From Tricholoma matsutake (taxonomy: Eukaryota; Basidiomycota; Agaricomycetes; Agaricales; Tricholomataceae): a stretch of 64,000 nucleotides of DNA. Both the position numbers and the translations under genes were made by a program. Positions 10,298-21,013 of the stretch are shown one piece after another. Below the pieces are notes generated by a model, which saw nothing but the letters and a program-made list of their open reading frames with translations, did no database searches and was not told the DNA's origin. The first letter of the stretch is position 1. Each line of letters starts with the position of its first letter. Location of the stretch: assembly GCA_026075535.2 (NCBI GenBank), contig AP026545.1:4278001-4342000 (forward strand), in the 5' to 3' direction.

Positions 10298-10908
10298 ATT
10301 CCACCCACTATCCACCCCACAAGCAGTTGCTTGTGAGGCTGGGGGCAGGTGGTGTGCCATTGTGATGTGGCGGTATTGGTGTGGGGTCATTCCATGTGAG
10401 CTTTTCATTCTGAGGGAATTCCAACCTAGGAAATGAAAGAAACAAAATCAGGTGATGTGGCACCATTGGGTGTGTGTTGTTAGCTGTCATCATCCATTGT
10501 TATCAGTAGTTTAGAACCTGAAAAAGAAGAAACATAATCAGCTAGTTTACAAAAAACAAGAAATGAAACACAAAAAAACTTACTATAGGCCCAAATGATG
10601 ATTCACATTGTTTGGGCCATGTTGTGGCCATTGTGGTTGCTTACTCGTTGTCCTCACTCCCTGTTTCCACCCTGCAAGCAGTTGCTCATGGTGGTGGTTG
10701 GGGGTGTCATGGTGGTGGTGGTCATGATCATTGTTTAGCATTACATTGTCACTGTTGTGAGTGAATCAACAAAGTCATATGACCACTCACCTGACCAGAA
10801 TTTCGGCACTTTGATACCCATAAACCCACGGCTATGGGTATGGTTTTTCACTGGTATGGCAATCCCATACCTGTACCCATACCCGTGCCATGCCCTACTC
10901 CTGATGAC
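10298..10908. repeat. Right arm of TIR DNA element with hairpin and intron-like module
   Basis: Continues the DNA element split by gypsy-1. It has a perfect hairpin at 10318-10335 (CACAAGCA/TGCTTGTG), a further imperfect one near 10671-10690, and, on the minus strand, a 66-nt intron-like segment at 10583-10518. That segment starts GTAAGT, ends TTTTTCAG and sits directly after a GGCCCAAA...TTTGGGCC inverted repeat. The right TIR at 10888-10908 reads TAGGGCATGGCACGGGTATG when reverse-complemented. No transposase was found. Confidence 0.55.
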
Positions 10909-12795
10909 TCGAATGATGCCTAGCCTACTACGATTTACAACCATGCGTTGCCGGCCCCTTCATCACCACCATCACAAGCCATGTCACAGTTGTCAATGGC
11001 ATCAATGTTGTCGATAACCATGATGTGACTGGTTTTCCAGCACATCCAACTGCTCAGAACTCATGGAACTCACTTCCAGCTCAACTCACTGCACCCAGCT
11101 ACCTCCCCAGTCCCTCCTCTCACACCTTGAACCCCACTGTTATGCTGCCATGTCACAGCCAACAACAGCAACAAACCCAGCTGCAACCAGCCCAAAAACA
11201 ACAACTATGGCCATGTCTAGCACCCAGATGACCACCACCACTGCAGGTACCCCCCAGCAAGCCCTAAATGATGCACAGAGCCCGTCTACAGCCCAGGAAA
11301 CAGTGTTACGCACTCACGCGCCCACATGTTCATTTGAACGTGCTGTCTGCTCAACAGACGACTCCCATCAGCCCCATCTTCCCCAACAATGACCTATTCA
11401 GCATCCCACATCACCCTGCCACCCCCTGCATGCCCCCTTGAGCCCTGACAAACCCCTCAATTCACCCCGTTTTGCCACCACATCATTGTTGACACTTCTG
11501 TCAATGACTCCCAAAACTACTGCACTGTCCCACTCTGCACCATGGGCCACATCTCAGAAATGATGGAATATGCTACCAAACCCATCGGAACACCCCCGTT
11601 CACTACTCATCTGTCCTAGCTCACCCAAGCTCAGCCAGAAATGAGCCGTTTCACCACCACCTATGTCCCACACCCCTGCCACATCACCACCTCCATCAAC
11701 GACACCCACAATGTCAAAAACCACCACCACTGCTCTGTCCCCAGTCTCAAACCAGCCCCCAGCACCTCGATGGCTATGCATGCACCTGGCAGCTGACAAC
11801 AACCGTCTACAGTGCAGCAAGCCAAGTTGCAAAATGATGAGCAAACATGTTCATCACAACGTGTCGTCTACTCAATGGAACCACACTGCCAGCCCGACTG
11901 TCAAGCCTGCCCACACACCCCAGTCCCCCCCTACTCGACCCCCTTGCCCCCGTTAGCCACCATGGACTCACCAGACCCTCCATGTCATCGATAATGTGTC
12001 CATCAACAATGACTGTATCCCCTGCTCTGGCCCACTCTGGACCACGAGCCACAGCTGAGGAATGACAGGTTTCAGACCTCAAGCACTCAGTCGTCCTGCC
12101 CTACGAGGCCTTTTTTTGACCTCGATGCTGTGTTGGCATTGTCGTCGGCCCTTCTACAATGTTTGACAATGCCTGGCTCTCAAAACCCACTCCTTCCACC
12201 CTTTGTCCCCAACGACAACCTCAACGACTCTCCAACCCTCATCTTTGACGATGGCAACCCATTGTTCACCTATGCCAACCTCCATTTGCCCCAAATCCTA
12301 GTCTTTTGATGGCGGCAGCCCCCATTCACCCACACTGACCTCTGTTCACCCCCGACCCCTCGTCTTTGGACGATGATGGTCCCCATTCACCCAACAAAGC
12401 CCGTCATTTGCCCCCAGCCCTTGTCTTTCGACAGTGGTGGCCCCCATTCACCCCCAAAACTCCATCATTTGCCTATGCCAACCTCCATACACCCCCAATC
12501 CATCATCTTTGGATGATGGTGGCACCCAGCTCACCTGAAACCTCCCAGAAGGATGCTGTTTCACCACCATCTGCATGCTACACCCCTATGACATCACCAA
12601 CAATGCCATTGACTCCTGTTGACACCCACCGTTCATTCCCCACACCCACCATCACCCCCCACAGTCCCTGTTTTGCACCTCCCACCTCTCATCCCATGCC
12701 CTTCAAGCCCTGTACCACTGCATGCAAACCCCATGCCTACTCATTGGGGCTAGACAATGCCGTGTCGTTACCCATTCACTGCCTGCACCTTCCAT

Positions 12796-12930
12796 GTCAC
12801 CAGCCCCATCCATGTCACCATCCCTGTCCATGTCACCATCCCTGTCCACATCACCAGCCCCATCCACATCACCAGCCCTGTCCACATCACCAGCCCTGTC
12901 CACATCACCAGCCCTGTCCACGTCCTTGGC
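12796..12930. repeat. 18-bp minisatellite
   Basis: About seven units of CCACATCACCAGCCCTGT and the variant CCATGTCACCATCCCTGT. It creates His/Pro-rich open frames on both strands that I do not regard as genes. Confidence 0.75.
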
Positions 12931-13109
12931 CACACCCATCCTTGTCCTTGCCCTTGCCTGTCATCAACCTTACCTGCCCTCATCAAGACCAACATTGTCA
13001 GCACACTTATGGCTCAGTGTTTGCAAAAACACATAAAGTTATTTTTGGTTACCATGACCATGTTTACCTCGTTCCCCCCCCTGGTCATTTTTTTGGAGTA
13101 TTGAGAGTG

Positions 13110-13272
13110 TGTAAGAGTGCCTCTTGCATTATCACATGTTATTCTGTTGGTATATAGTCTACACTTTGAGTACTTGCACTGTATCTTAGTTTCCCCCCTC
13201 GAAATATACTAAGTTCCTTACATGTTTCTGTGCCCATGAGTCTTGAGTGTTGGAAGCTCCAGCTTCCTTCCA
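13110..13272 (+). repeat. 3' LTR of the truncated non-autonomous element
   Basis: Begins TGTAAGAGTG after a purine-rich stretch and ends TTGGAAGCTCCAGCTTCCTTCCA (20 of these bases form a GGAAGCT/AGCTTCC palindrome). It is the inverse of the LTRs at 42531 and 45135. Confidence 0.75.
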
Positions 13273-13566
13273 CAGACTCTGCTTGGACTCTGCTCTCCCA
13301 CTTTTCTCTTCAATCCTCTGTTCCAGGAATCTGATATGTATCTCTATAGTTCTGTGTTGCCTCCTGGCTTATTCCTATGTCTTTTTCCTTCTTTGATGTT
13401 ATGAATGTCTCAACAATGAAGTGAGGAGCTCATCCCATTGGTACATGTTTGTAAGCAGGGCTTACCACACCTAAGTATGTTGACATATTTGGACTGCAGA
13501 CTTTGGTTGCTTGTTTATCGATTTTTCCTTGACCTCTTACTATGACTTCATATGCTATGTTAGGAA
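13273..13566. other. No supported gene
   Basis: T-rich sequence without recognisable coding or repeat structure. The last eight bases, GTTAGGAA, are the left TSD of the next element. Confidence 0.5.
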
Positions 13567-14623
13567 TAGTGATGTGTAAGGCCCAGCCCAAAGCCCTTAA
13601 GCCCCGGCTGCCAAGCCCTGGAAGCCTGAGCTGATCTGAGCCTTAGAGGAGGCTTGGTAGGGCCCCGGGCTCAGCTCGATGTTTCTGAAGCCTGAGCTGA
13701 GCCCTTGAGCCCCGGCTTGGTGGCTGTGATTCACCAGTGCTGTGTCATGCACTTCTCGACTCCTCTTCTCGCAAATTGGAAGCTCCTGGGGCACAGCAGT
13801 AAGCAAATGCCTAATGTCTAGCTTACCAGGAGCTGCACAGACGATGTAGGAGTGGGGGAGCTGGGATAGGCGGGTGTGCATGATTGCACCGAGGGTGAGT
13901 ACTGTCCAAATTTGAGCTTGTGAAGGAGGGTGTTAACTTGATCAATGGGGTCAGCCAAAAAAGGAACATATTTGGTGAATACATGCCTTGTGGCTGTCCT
14001 GCCAGGCAGATCTCCCCAAACATCAGATGAATCACACCAGAAGCAGTGTATACAATTTGAGCTCATCTGAATCAAACCTGGGCCCTTGCGGTTGAGATCA
14101 AGAAAATTTCATTGTCAGGGTATGTTGAAAGTGGTATGTTGAAAGCAATGATCTAAAGTAAGAAGAAAAAAAGTATTAATATCATAAGTAGAAAGAAGAG
14201 CCCACGTTGCAACAACGCTGAGCAGAACAACAAGAGGGGTGTCAAACAAATTGTGCGTCATTGATCGACGTCAGTGGCAAGTTCCAGACAATGTTGAACA
14301 CTGCAACTTCAAGTTCATACCGAAACTTAGACTCATGGTCACTCCCTCTTATATACATGAGCCTATACATATGCTATACATCAATGCTTGCTCATGTACT
14401 AGGGATCAACTATGGTAAGTCTGTCAGACTTAGTTTTAACTGACTTTTCGAGGTATTTTTACCATTATATTTATATCCTCTATGAGATTTTCAGATTCCC
14501 TACTCAAGCCATGGCCTAAGCCTGAGCTGAGCCTGAGCTGAGCCAAGCCTGCTACTAGGGCCCAGCTCGCGATGTATTGAAGCCTGAGCCTGCTGAAGCT
14601 GAGCTGGGCCCTGCACATCTCTA
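13567..14623. mobile_element. hAT-like non-autonomous DNA element, 1057 bp
   Basis: TIRs TAGTGATGTGTAAGGCCCAG (left) and TAGAGATGTGCAGGGCCCAG (right, reverse-complemented) are flanked by an exact 8-bp duplication GTTAGGAA at 13559-13566 and 14624-14631. TAGNG ends with 8-bp TSDs are the hAT pattern. The subterminal regions are GC-rich AAGCCTGAGCTGAGCC repeats on both sides. No transposase frame is present, so it must be moved in trans if it still moves. Confidence 0.88.
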
Positions 14624-15090
14624 GTTAGGAATACTATGTTGTGTCATATCACCTTGTGTGATTATGATATACCTTTTTCTCTCTCTTCTAGTGTTTTCTG
14701 TCCTCCTTTTGGGGACAGGTTTCCACTTTTTTTTTTGATTTCAAACATGATGTAATCCTTTGCATCTAGCTGATAATCTGTATAGATGGCCAAAGCATTG
14801 CTCCCTTCCAAGCTGTCTTGACAGCCTTCTCTTCTGACTCCCCTTACTACTTGAAGTAGGGCCCATCTTGGGACATTACAACTCAAAGTAGAGTGTCTAC
14901 TGCTGCAATTGCACTGTCCCCCCTCACAGAGCCTCCCTTTCCTGTTCCTTCTTTCCCACAAGCAGACACTGCTGAATTACACAACTGTTGTCAATGATTC
15001 TTGTGCATATAACCACCTCCTCCTCATGTCAAACATGGGTTCTGCAACTCATTCCTAACAATGGAAAATGCCCTACCATCACAGCAAGCA
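14624..15090. other. No supported gene
   Basis: Continues the sequence interrupted by the hAT-like element. One minus frame (14662-14961, 99 codons) is open but resembles no family I know and is uninterrupted only because the sequence is C-rich. Nothing else is seen. Confidence 0.4.
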
Positions 15091-15460
15091 TAGTGTTTGA
15101 AGGTCCAGTTCAGTCCGGTTTTTTTCCATTTTGGAACAAAACTGGAACCAGAACCAGTTCAACTAAATTCAAAAACTACATAAAACCAGACTGGAACTGG
15201 TTCATTGTGGTTGTGACTGACTAGGGTCAGTCCAGACATTATATACATAGTAACACTACTCTAAAACTATAGTAAAGCTAGTGTTTAAAGGTCTGGTCCA
15301 TAGGACTGAAAAAAAGACTGAAACCAAACTAGACTGGACCAATTAGGACCAGACCAGTGGTCTATTTATAGACCAGTGGTCTATTTATAGACCAGTCTTT
15401 TTCGGTCCAGTTGCCAGTTGCCTAGTTTTCAAAAGTATCATAGGACCAATGAAAAACCAG
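15091..15460. repeat. Fragments of GGTCC-rich TIR (hAT-like MITE) family
   Basis: Two left-type ends, TAGTGTTTGAAGGTCC at 15091 and TAGTGTTTAAAGGTCTGG at about 15279, lie in the same orientation, with internal GGACCAGACCAGTGGTC-type repeats and a direct repeat GACCAGTGGTCTATTTATA at about 15351-15390. Matching right ends are absent, so these are broken copies of the family with complete members at 45627-46104 and 16074-17818. Confidence 0.55.
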
Positions 15461-15647
15461 TTAAAATCAGTTGCAACCAGTCTTTCATGGAAACCCATGT
15501 TTGGACCACATTCACACACATATTTCCATCAATTTCCATCCCTGGAGCATCAAAAACGGTTGAGAATTGGTCAAGATATGACCAAAATCTTTTTTGCACA
15601 AGTATTTTGTTGTGATTAGAATGACTTTGATCATATTGCTTATAACT

Positions 15648-15911
15648 TGTAAGTCCAGACCTAGACGAAGATACAGGTATCCTCAGAGGTCAGCCAATGT
15701 GGTGGTAGACAACTCTTGAATTACCTAGATGAAGATACACATCTAGAGAGAGTAAGTATACAGTGTAAGATAGAGTATTGTATGTACTTACATCCTCAGA
15801 GGTCAGCTGATGTGGTGGTAGACAACTGAGGATGTAGAGCAGTAAATCAACTTGGTAATGTAATGTGTCACGTGTTCATATATAGATGGATGGGATGAAT
15901 ATACTGTAACA
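15648..15911 (-). repeat. Probable 3' LTR of copia-3
   Basis: On the minus strand a run of seven G (15918-15912, the likely polypurine tract) is followed by TGTTACAGTATATTC, and the segment ends GGTCTGGACTTACA, giving a 264-bp TG...CA unit directly downstream of the RNase H end. It contains an internal direct repeat of CCTCAGAGGTCAGC...GTGGTGGTAGACAACT. No second LTR is found in the window, so the boundaries rest on this logic alone. Confidence 0.5.
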
Positions 15912-15964
15912 CCCCCCCATCAGAGCAGACGGTTATATAAAATGAATGAAAGAAAAGAAAAGAA

Positions 15965-16073
15965 AAGAAAATCATGTGATATGAACAAGTCCCAGAGAGT
16001 CGCAGTGTTTTGTGAAGAGGATATCCAGAAGAGGCTTTGTCATGATATCAGCCACATTGGCATTAGTGGATAT
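15965..16073 (-). pseudogene. pol: Copia-3 RNase H C-terminal end
   Basis: Minus-strand reading gives ISTNANVADIMTKPL followed by LDILFTKHCDSLGL, the standard end of Ty1/copia RNase H (ADIMTKPL). The upstream half of the RNase H and the end of the RT are missing, because the DNA element at 16074-17818 abuts it and coding on the other side stops about 150-200 residues earlier. Confidence 0.75.
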
Positions 16074-16469
16074 TAGTGCTTTGAGGTATGGTCCAGTCTG
16101 GTTTTTTACCCTCTTTGAGGGTGGACTGAGGACTGGACCGGTTATCATATTTTAGAAATGTAAAAATAACTGGACCGGACCCTACAGGACTGGTCCACTA
16201 CAGTTTTTGCATGGTTACTGGACCAGTTAGAACTGGTCCAGACCCTGACCAGTTATCTATCAACTAATAATTATCTACTTACTACTTGCAATTAATAATG
16301 AATGAAAAAGAAAAGAGAAGACAATGAAAAAAAGAAACATACCTCACAATTCACCCTGTGAGCAGTGGCTCGTGAGGCTGGATGTGAATGCAAAATGAGA
16401 AACCCCCCCTCGAGTTTTGAGCAAGGGGGGACTGGTGTTGGCAGCACTGGCATTGCATTGTCCATTGTT

Positions 16470-16657
16470 GGTGTTGTTGTTGTTGTTGTTGTGGGCCCTG
16501 GTGTTGGTTGTTCTGGTTGTTGTTGTCATTGGCATTTTTGTTGTCATTGTCGTTGGCATTTTCATTGGCATTGGCATTTTCGTTGGCATTGGTGTTGTCA
16601 GTTGATGTTTGTGTTGTCAGTTGATGTTGGCACTGGCATTGTTGGCATTGATGTTGG

Positions 16658-16688
<31 letters not shown>

Positions 16689-16736
16689 GGTGTTGTTGTT
16701 GTTGTTATTGTTGTTGTTGGTGTTGTTGTTGTTGTT

Positions 16737-16767
<31 letters not shown>

Positions 16768-16905
16768 GTGTTGTTGGTGTTGTTGGTGTTGTTGTTGGTG
16801 TTGTTGGTGTTGTTGGTGTTGTTGTTGGTGTTGTTGGTGTTGTTGGTGTTGTTGGTGTTGTTGTTGGTGTTGGTGGTGTTGGTGTTGTTGGTGTTGGTAG
16901 TGGCA
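16470..16905. repeat. TTG/GGTGTTGTT microsatellite
   Basis: Imperfect (GTT)n and (GGTGTTGTT)n. Its translations are poly-Val/Leu on one strand and poly-Asn/Thr on the other; these are shadows of the repeat, not genes. Confidence 0.9.
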
Positions 16906-17057
16906 GCGGCATCCTCATCATTGGTGTTACTTTCAAAAAAAAATATTAAAGAAACATACCTAGGCCCAAATGAATCATTTGGGCCTGTTGCACATGTGGT
17001 GTTGGTGTCGTTGTCATTGTTCAGCACTTTGAGGGTGTATCATTAAGAAATAGAGCC

Positions 17058-17123
17058 CTAAAAATGGAAAACAATGGAACAAAAGGTTAGTGACTTTCTA
17101 AAAAAAATATTAAAAAAACATAC
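17058..17123 (-). other. Intron-like segment with adjacent hairpin
   Basis: Minus strand: GTATGTTTTTTTAAT at the start, a CACTAACC branch-like motif, and CCATTTTTAG at the end, 66 nt. The sequence directly before the GT is GGGCCCAAACAATTCATTTG followed by GGCCCAG, a perfect 9-bp stem. A neighbouring 47-nt segment (17267-17221) has GTATGTTCC...AACTAACTA...TTTTTAAG and the same kind of hairpin before it. Confidence 0.6.
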
Positions 17124-17818
17124 CTGGGCCCAAATGAATTGTTTGGGCCCATTGCATGTGTGGCATCGGCATCATTGTCATTGTTCAGCACTCCAAGGGT
17201 GTAACATCAAGAAATAGAACCTTAAAAATGGAACAAATAGTTAGTTACTTAAGTTAAAGGAACATACCTGGGACCCAAATGAACTGTTTGGGCCCATTGT
17301 GCTCATTGATGTGGCACTGCTGTAGCCACATCATTGCTGCAGGGGTGGGCAAAGAGGTGGGAGGTGGCAGCATGGTGGGAGGTGGCAGGGTAGTGGGAGG
17401 CGGCAGGGTGGTGGGAGGTGGCAGTGTGGTTGTTGTTGATCAATGTGATAATAATTGTAAACAAGTAAATGAAACACATGTCAGGTGAGCAAACAGGTAT
17501 AACTGGTCCATGCTCACCCCACACTATTTAAACAGCTCACATTTCATTCTTTTCATCCAGGTTTATCCCACATCTCATTAGTATATATGTTAAATAAATA
17601 GTGTTACATTGATATTAAGTTAGGACCATAAGTTCAGTCCTTAACTGGTCCTAATTGGTTTTGAGTGGTCTGTGTAAGTGGGAATGAGAATGAGGACCGA
17701 GGACCAAACTGCTTCAACAAATGGTTGGACTGGGACCATTGGTCCTATAGGACCAGTTCAAAATTTTGGTCTGGTCTGGTCTGGTCCTGGTCCTATTGGA
17801 CCGGACCTCAAAGCACTA

Positions 17819-18545
17819 ACAACACTCAGTCATATTCCAAGTGGACAAAAGGTCAGCAATGAAAGGTTTTTGAGAAAGCCAGAGTTTGCACTGTGAATGA
17901 TCTCATATGATCCATATACCAAGATAAAGTGAGGCTGGACCAAGATCGACAACTTCAATCTCTTTACATAATTCCCCAAGGAACCAACGGTACAACATAA
18001 TGGAGTTCATTGTTGCTAGTCCATCATCTACATGCACAGGAACAATGAGTTCAAGGTCATGACCATCCATTGGCATTGTAATGGAGGGATCTGGAGGTGA
18101 AGACCAGTGACCATGAAAAACAGCATGGTCAACCTCACAATGTGAGAGTCCAATGCGAGCAAGAATACAGCACAATAATGTGTAGAACTCAAAGGAAGCT
18201 TGTTTCAGACCATAGATAGCATGAAGTAGATGGAGAACAGTTTTGGGATCAGGTTCAGGGAAGCCAGGAATTTGTTTCAAGTAGATGTTGAGAGACAGTG
18301 GAGCATGAAGGAATGCCATCTTGACATCGAAGCTAAAAATTTCCCAGTCATGATGAGCTGCATGGGCAAGAACAATGCATATGCTGGTTGTCTTAGCGAC
18401 AGGTGCAAAAGTAGAACCATAGTCCTCAGGATGCTGACTGAAGCCCTGCGCCACTAGATGTGCCTTCTCCTTCCCATGAATAATTGATCCATCAGGGTTG
18501 AACTTGAAAGCATAAACCCAACGTGTGCCTATGGCCTTCCTACCA
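17819..18545 (-). pseudogene. pol: Copia-3 reverse transcriptase fragment
   Basis: Minus strand, starting at about 18545 with GRKAIGTRWVYAFKFN, then VAQGFSQHPEDYGSTFAPVA, FSFDVKMAFLHA, and a variant of the catalytic loop (VPVHVDDGLA in place of YVDD). It ends in the thumb region at LLSTWNMTECC, where the 16074-17818 element begins. This is the Ty1/copia RT order. No integrase, protease or gag is found upstream (18546 onwards), so the element is a 5'-truncated relic. Confidence 0.85.
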
Positions 18546-18865
18546 AAAAAAGCGAAGGAAATGGGTGCAGAATGAGTGGAATAGTGGGCTCGTCATGGGG
18601 GATGATGAGTGCGACATGGCGCGGCAATGTTGATGGCAACATCAGAAGTAGCCGAGTTGCCCATCACATTGATCTCGTTGTGCCAAGCTTGATCTATGAT
18701 TTGATCTGTTATCAGTCCATTATCTATTGCTTACATGATATCAAAGGGCGGCCTACATTGGGTGGGCTAGGTGGGATACCTTACAAGGTTGAAGTCAAGA
18801 TGAGTGAGGGAGATAAGCAGATTTACTACAGATCAGTAGCCGTGATGTGATAGGATCATGTCAAC
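18546..18865. other. No supported gene
   Basis: Sequence beyond the 5' break of copia-3. One open plus frame (18572-18850) has no recognisable motif. Confidence 0.4.
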
Positions 18866-19011
18866 TAATATGTGGTGTGTGGGCACCTACTCCAGGTAGT
18901 CACGTGACCGTAGCTAGTTAGCAGTCACATGTGTTAGAGTCACATCAGAATATTGTTGCTTGCTGCCTCCACCATAGCTAGGACCGCCTCTGGCGTGTCC
19001 AATACTGTGGG
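18866..19011. repeat. Short MITE copy, about 146 bp
   Basis: Shares GGGCACCTACTCCAGG and TAGTCACGTGA, then CCATAGCTA and TCCAATA, with the 158-bp unit at 48542-48699. The termini are less well preserved than in that copy. Confidence 0.6.
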
Positions 19012-19023
19012 AGGTGAAATGGT

Positions 19024-20099
19024 GGCTCGATATTGATGTTTGTGGGATGATATAATTAATCAGAAAATAAATTCTCAAAAAGGAAAAATACAAAAAAGGA
19101 AGGAAAAATATTTTCTGTTCATTCCCTCACAGTCCCTGTGCATCTTGGCAATTAATTCACTACCCCATGTGTAAACATGGATTTGGGACTCTTGTATGCA
19201 CTAGGATTTCCCCGAATTATTTTAGCTTTTCTAAGCCACACAATTGGAATAGTAAAGTGTAAATCAATCATACAACATCTGGAGATGCATGAAATCCTAT
19301 GGAAATTGGGTAACCCAAGAGCCATTTTAAGGATAAATAGTTGGGATTAATTTCAAGAATGACAAACAAGTATGAGATGAATTAACAAGGAAGTTAAAAA
19401 AATGCAAAATATAAAAAATGCAATAGGAGAATAACAGCTGCATCAAAAGTCCTAGGACTTAGCAGATTGTAGAGAGCCTTCAGTAGATTATTTGAGAGAA
19501 AGAAAGAGATAAGCAATGGATGTACTAGTATTTGTGGTGGGACCTACTACCTAGATGCATAAAAATTCCAGAATGAAAGAGCAAGTATGGGGATTGATCA
19601 TGACAGGAAAGGAAGCATGGTGCAAGTGAATTAGAGTCCAAAAGAGATGATAGAAAATGAACCCACAACAGAGGAGATATGATAGTCCAAAGATTTTGAA
19701 AATCAAAGTGGCTGTGCAAGTGAAAACATCGTGTCGTGTCGAGACACAAACATGTAGTAGCTCCCAAAATCTTGAGTGAGAATGTCCAAAGGCATTCAAG
19801 AGTTATAGTATGATGTTGTAAGGGTAGTGCCCTAGAAAGACAGCAAAGAGGTGACACCCAAGACCCTGAGATCAAGGCAGAGCAAAGCCCAAGAATGAAT
19901 GAACCATGGTTAAAAAAAGCTGAGAAGACCCCATTGCATCAAGATAAACAAGATCAGTAACTGGCTTTGGGATTGAAGGATTTTAGGGGCATCTAGTATG
20001 GAATATTGTACACTACAACTAATGAGGCCAAATGTGGACTTGATACTGGTGTGGGAACTCGATACTGAGTATCGAGCCCACAAACATCAATATCGAGCC
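19024..20099. mobile_element. hAT-like DNA element, 1076 bp, with perfect TIR and TSD
   Basis: The left end GGCTCGATATTGATGTTTGT plus GGG is found exactly inverted at the right end (23-bp perfect TIR). The 8-bp duplication GAAATGGT flanks both sides (19016-19023 and 20100-20107). A small palindrome CTCGATACTGAGTATCGAG sits just inside the right TIR. The minus frame at 19525-19875 is Leu/Ser/His-rich and unrecognised; there is no transposase motif, so the element is probably non-autonomous. It inserted right beside the short MITE. Confidence 0.88.
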
Positions 20100-20454
20100 G
20101 AAATGGTCACACACTGGCCTATCATAAACATGTACAAGCAATAGACCAGAAGGGGAAAGTTGTGGCCTCAGTAGGCAGGAGATACACCACTGGGGTACAT
20201 CCTACAAAGAAATAATATACATTAAAGGTGTGTATCAGAGTCTCTTTGTAATAACTGCTGTAGAGCTTTTGACTTTTTCTGTAAAAAGAATTGTCACATG
20301 TCACAAAAAGTAAAATACCTCATTCAATTGTATCACCTTCTATCTTCACCTGGCTTCTCATACCTGTAGGTTACAGTAGAGTATCTGGCTATTCAAACAT
20401 AAGTTACACATATAACATGTAAAGACTTGATTCTCTTGTTTAAATGAAGCTATA
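20100..20454. other. No supported gene
   Basis: Flank of the Helitron 3' end. No coding or repeat structure recognised. Confidence 0.5.
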
Positions 20455-20505
20455 TTAGTTAATTGTCACATCACCTCTGGGACTCCCAAGTATGTGTGAT
20501 GTGAC
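20455..20505 (-). other. Helitron 3' terminal hairpin and CTAA end
   Basis: Perfect 10-bp stem with a 21-nt loop; on the minus strand it is followed by ten bases ending CTAA, then T. Inferred termination signal for rolling-circle transposition. The loop is longer than usual for Helitrons. Confidence 0.55.
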
Positions 20506-21013
20506 AGGGCAGGGAAATCCCACATTATTGGGACTGGCCCAAATGTAACCTGGGGCTGCCCACAGCAGTTGGACCTCCCCAAGGTATACTTGGTCCAAAT
20601 ATAGTTCTGTGGGGCAGACCAAACTGCCTTTTGGGGCTTCCCATGGGATGTCCAGGCCTAAGCATGGGGAGGACCATGGAGCTTGGAACTATCCCCTGGT
20701 CTTAGGCCTACTTAGGGTAGTCTTTCTTGGTGGGACAATCTACCCTAAGTAGGGGTCAGGGGTGGTTGCCTGAAGTGTTCCAGCACAGTATTGTCACAGT
20801 GGCTCTTTGACACAGCATCATTCACACATTCCAGTTGCCTGTCTTCCATGCAATACATAGTGTTGTGCTCCATGGCTGCAAACACTGCCAACAATGAGCT
20901 ATCTTTTTCAGCTGTCTGGTTGGTATACATGTGTTCACTGAATCGATATGCTCCAAATTATCTTGATTGGTGATATCCTCTGCCATGAAACCATCATATG
21001 CTGCCCTGTCCCC

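Larger units (their letters stand above)
10909..13272 (+). mobile_element. Truncated copy of a non-autonomous LTR element (TRIM/LARD-like)
   Basis: A 163-bp LTR at 13110-13272 (TGTAAGAGTG...CTTCCTTCCA) closes this copy. It matches, inverted, the LTRs of the element at 42531-45316, and the interiors are similar too (for example the stretch around 11013-11300). The 5' LTR is missing, so the left end is truncated near 10909-11000. The interior is C-rich and reads as Pro/His/Ser/Thr-rich low-complexity peptides in several frames; it lacks gag or pol motifs. A purine-rich GGAGTATTGAGAG precedes the LTR. Confidence 0.65.
16074..17818. mobile_element. TIR element of the TAGTGCTTTGAGG family, 1745 bp, carrying intron-like modules
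   Basis: The left end TAGTGCTTTGAGG and the right end CCTCAAAGCACTA are perfect 13-bp inverted repeats, followed inside by GGTCC/GGACC-rich subterminal repeats like those of the 478-bp element at 45627. The flanking 8 bp (GTGGATAT and ACAACACT) do not match and copia-3 coding is missing across it, so a deletion or recombination accompanied it. Inside are a hairpin at 16357, a long TTG-rich microsatellite and minus-strand intron-like segments (17123-17058, 17267-17221). Confidence 0.7.

Noticed and set aside
12366..13157. 263-codon Pro/His-rich open frame
   Set aside because: It lies in the TRIM-like element and largely follows the C-rich sequence and the 18-bp minisatellite; other frames and the opposite strand are open too.
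16617..17027. Minus-strand open frame encoding long Asn/Thr runs
   Set aside because: It is the translation of the TTG-rich microsatellite; there is no domain, and open frames exist in several frames of the same repeat.
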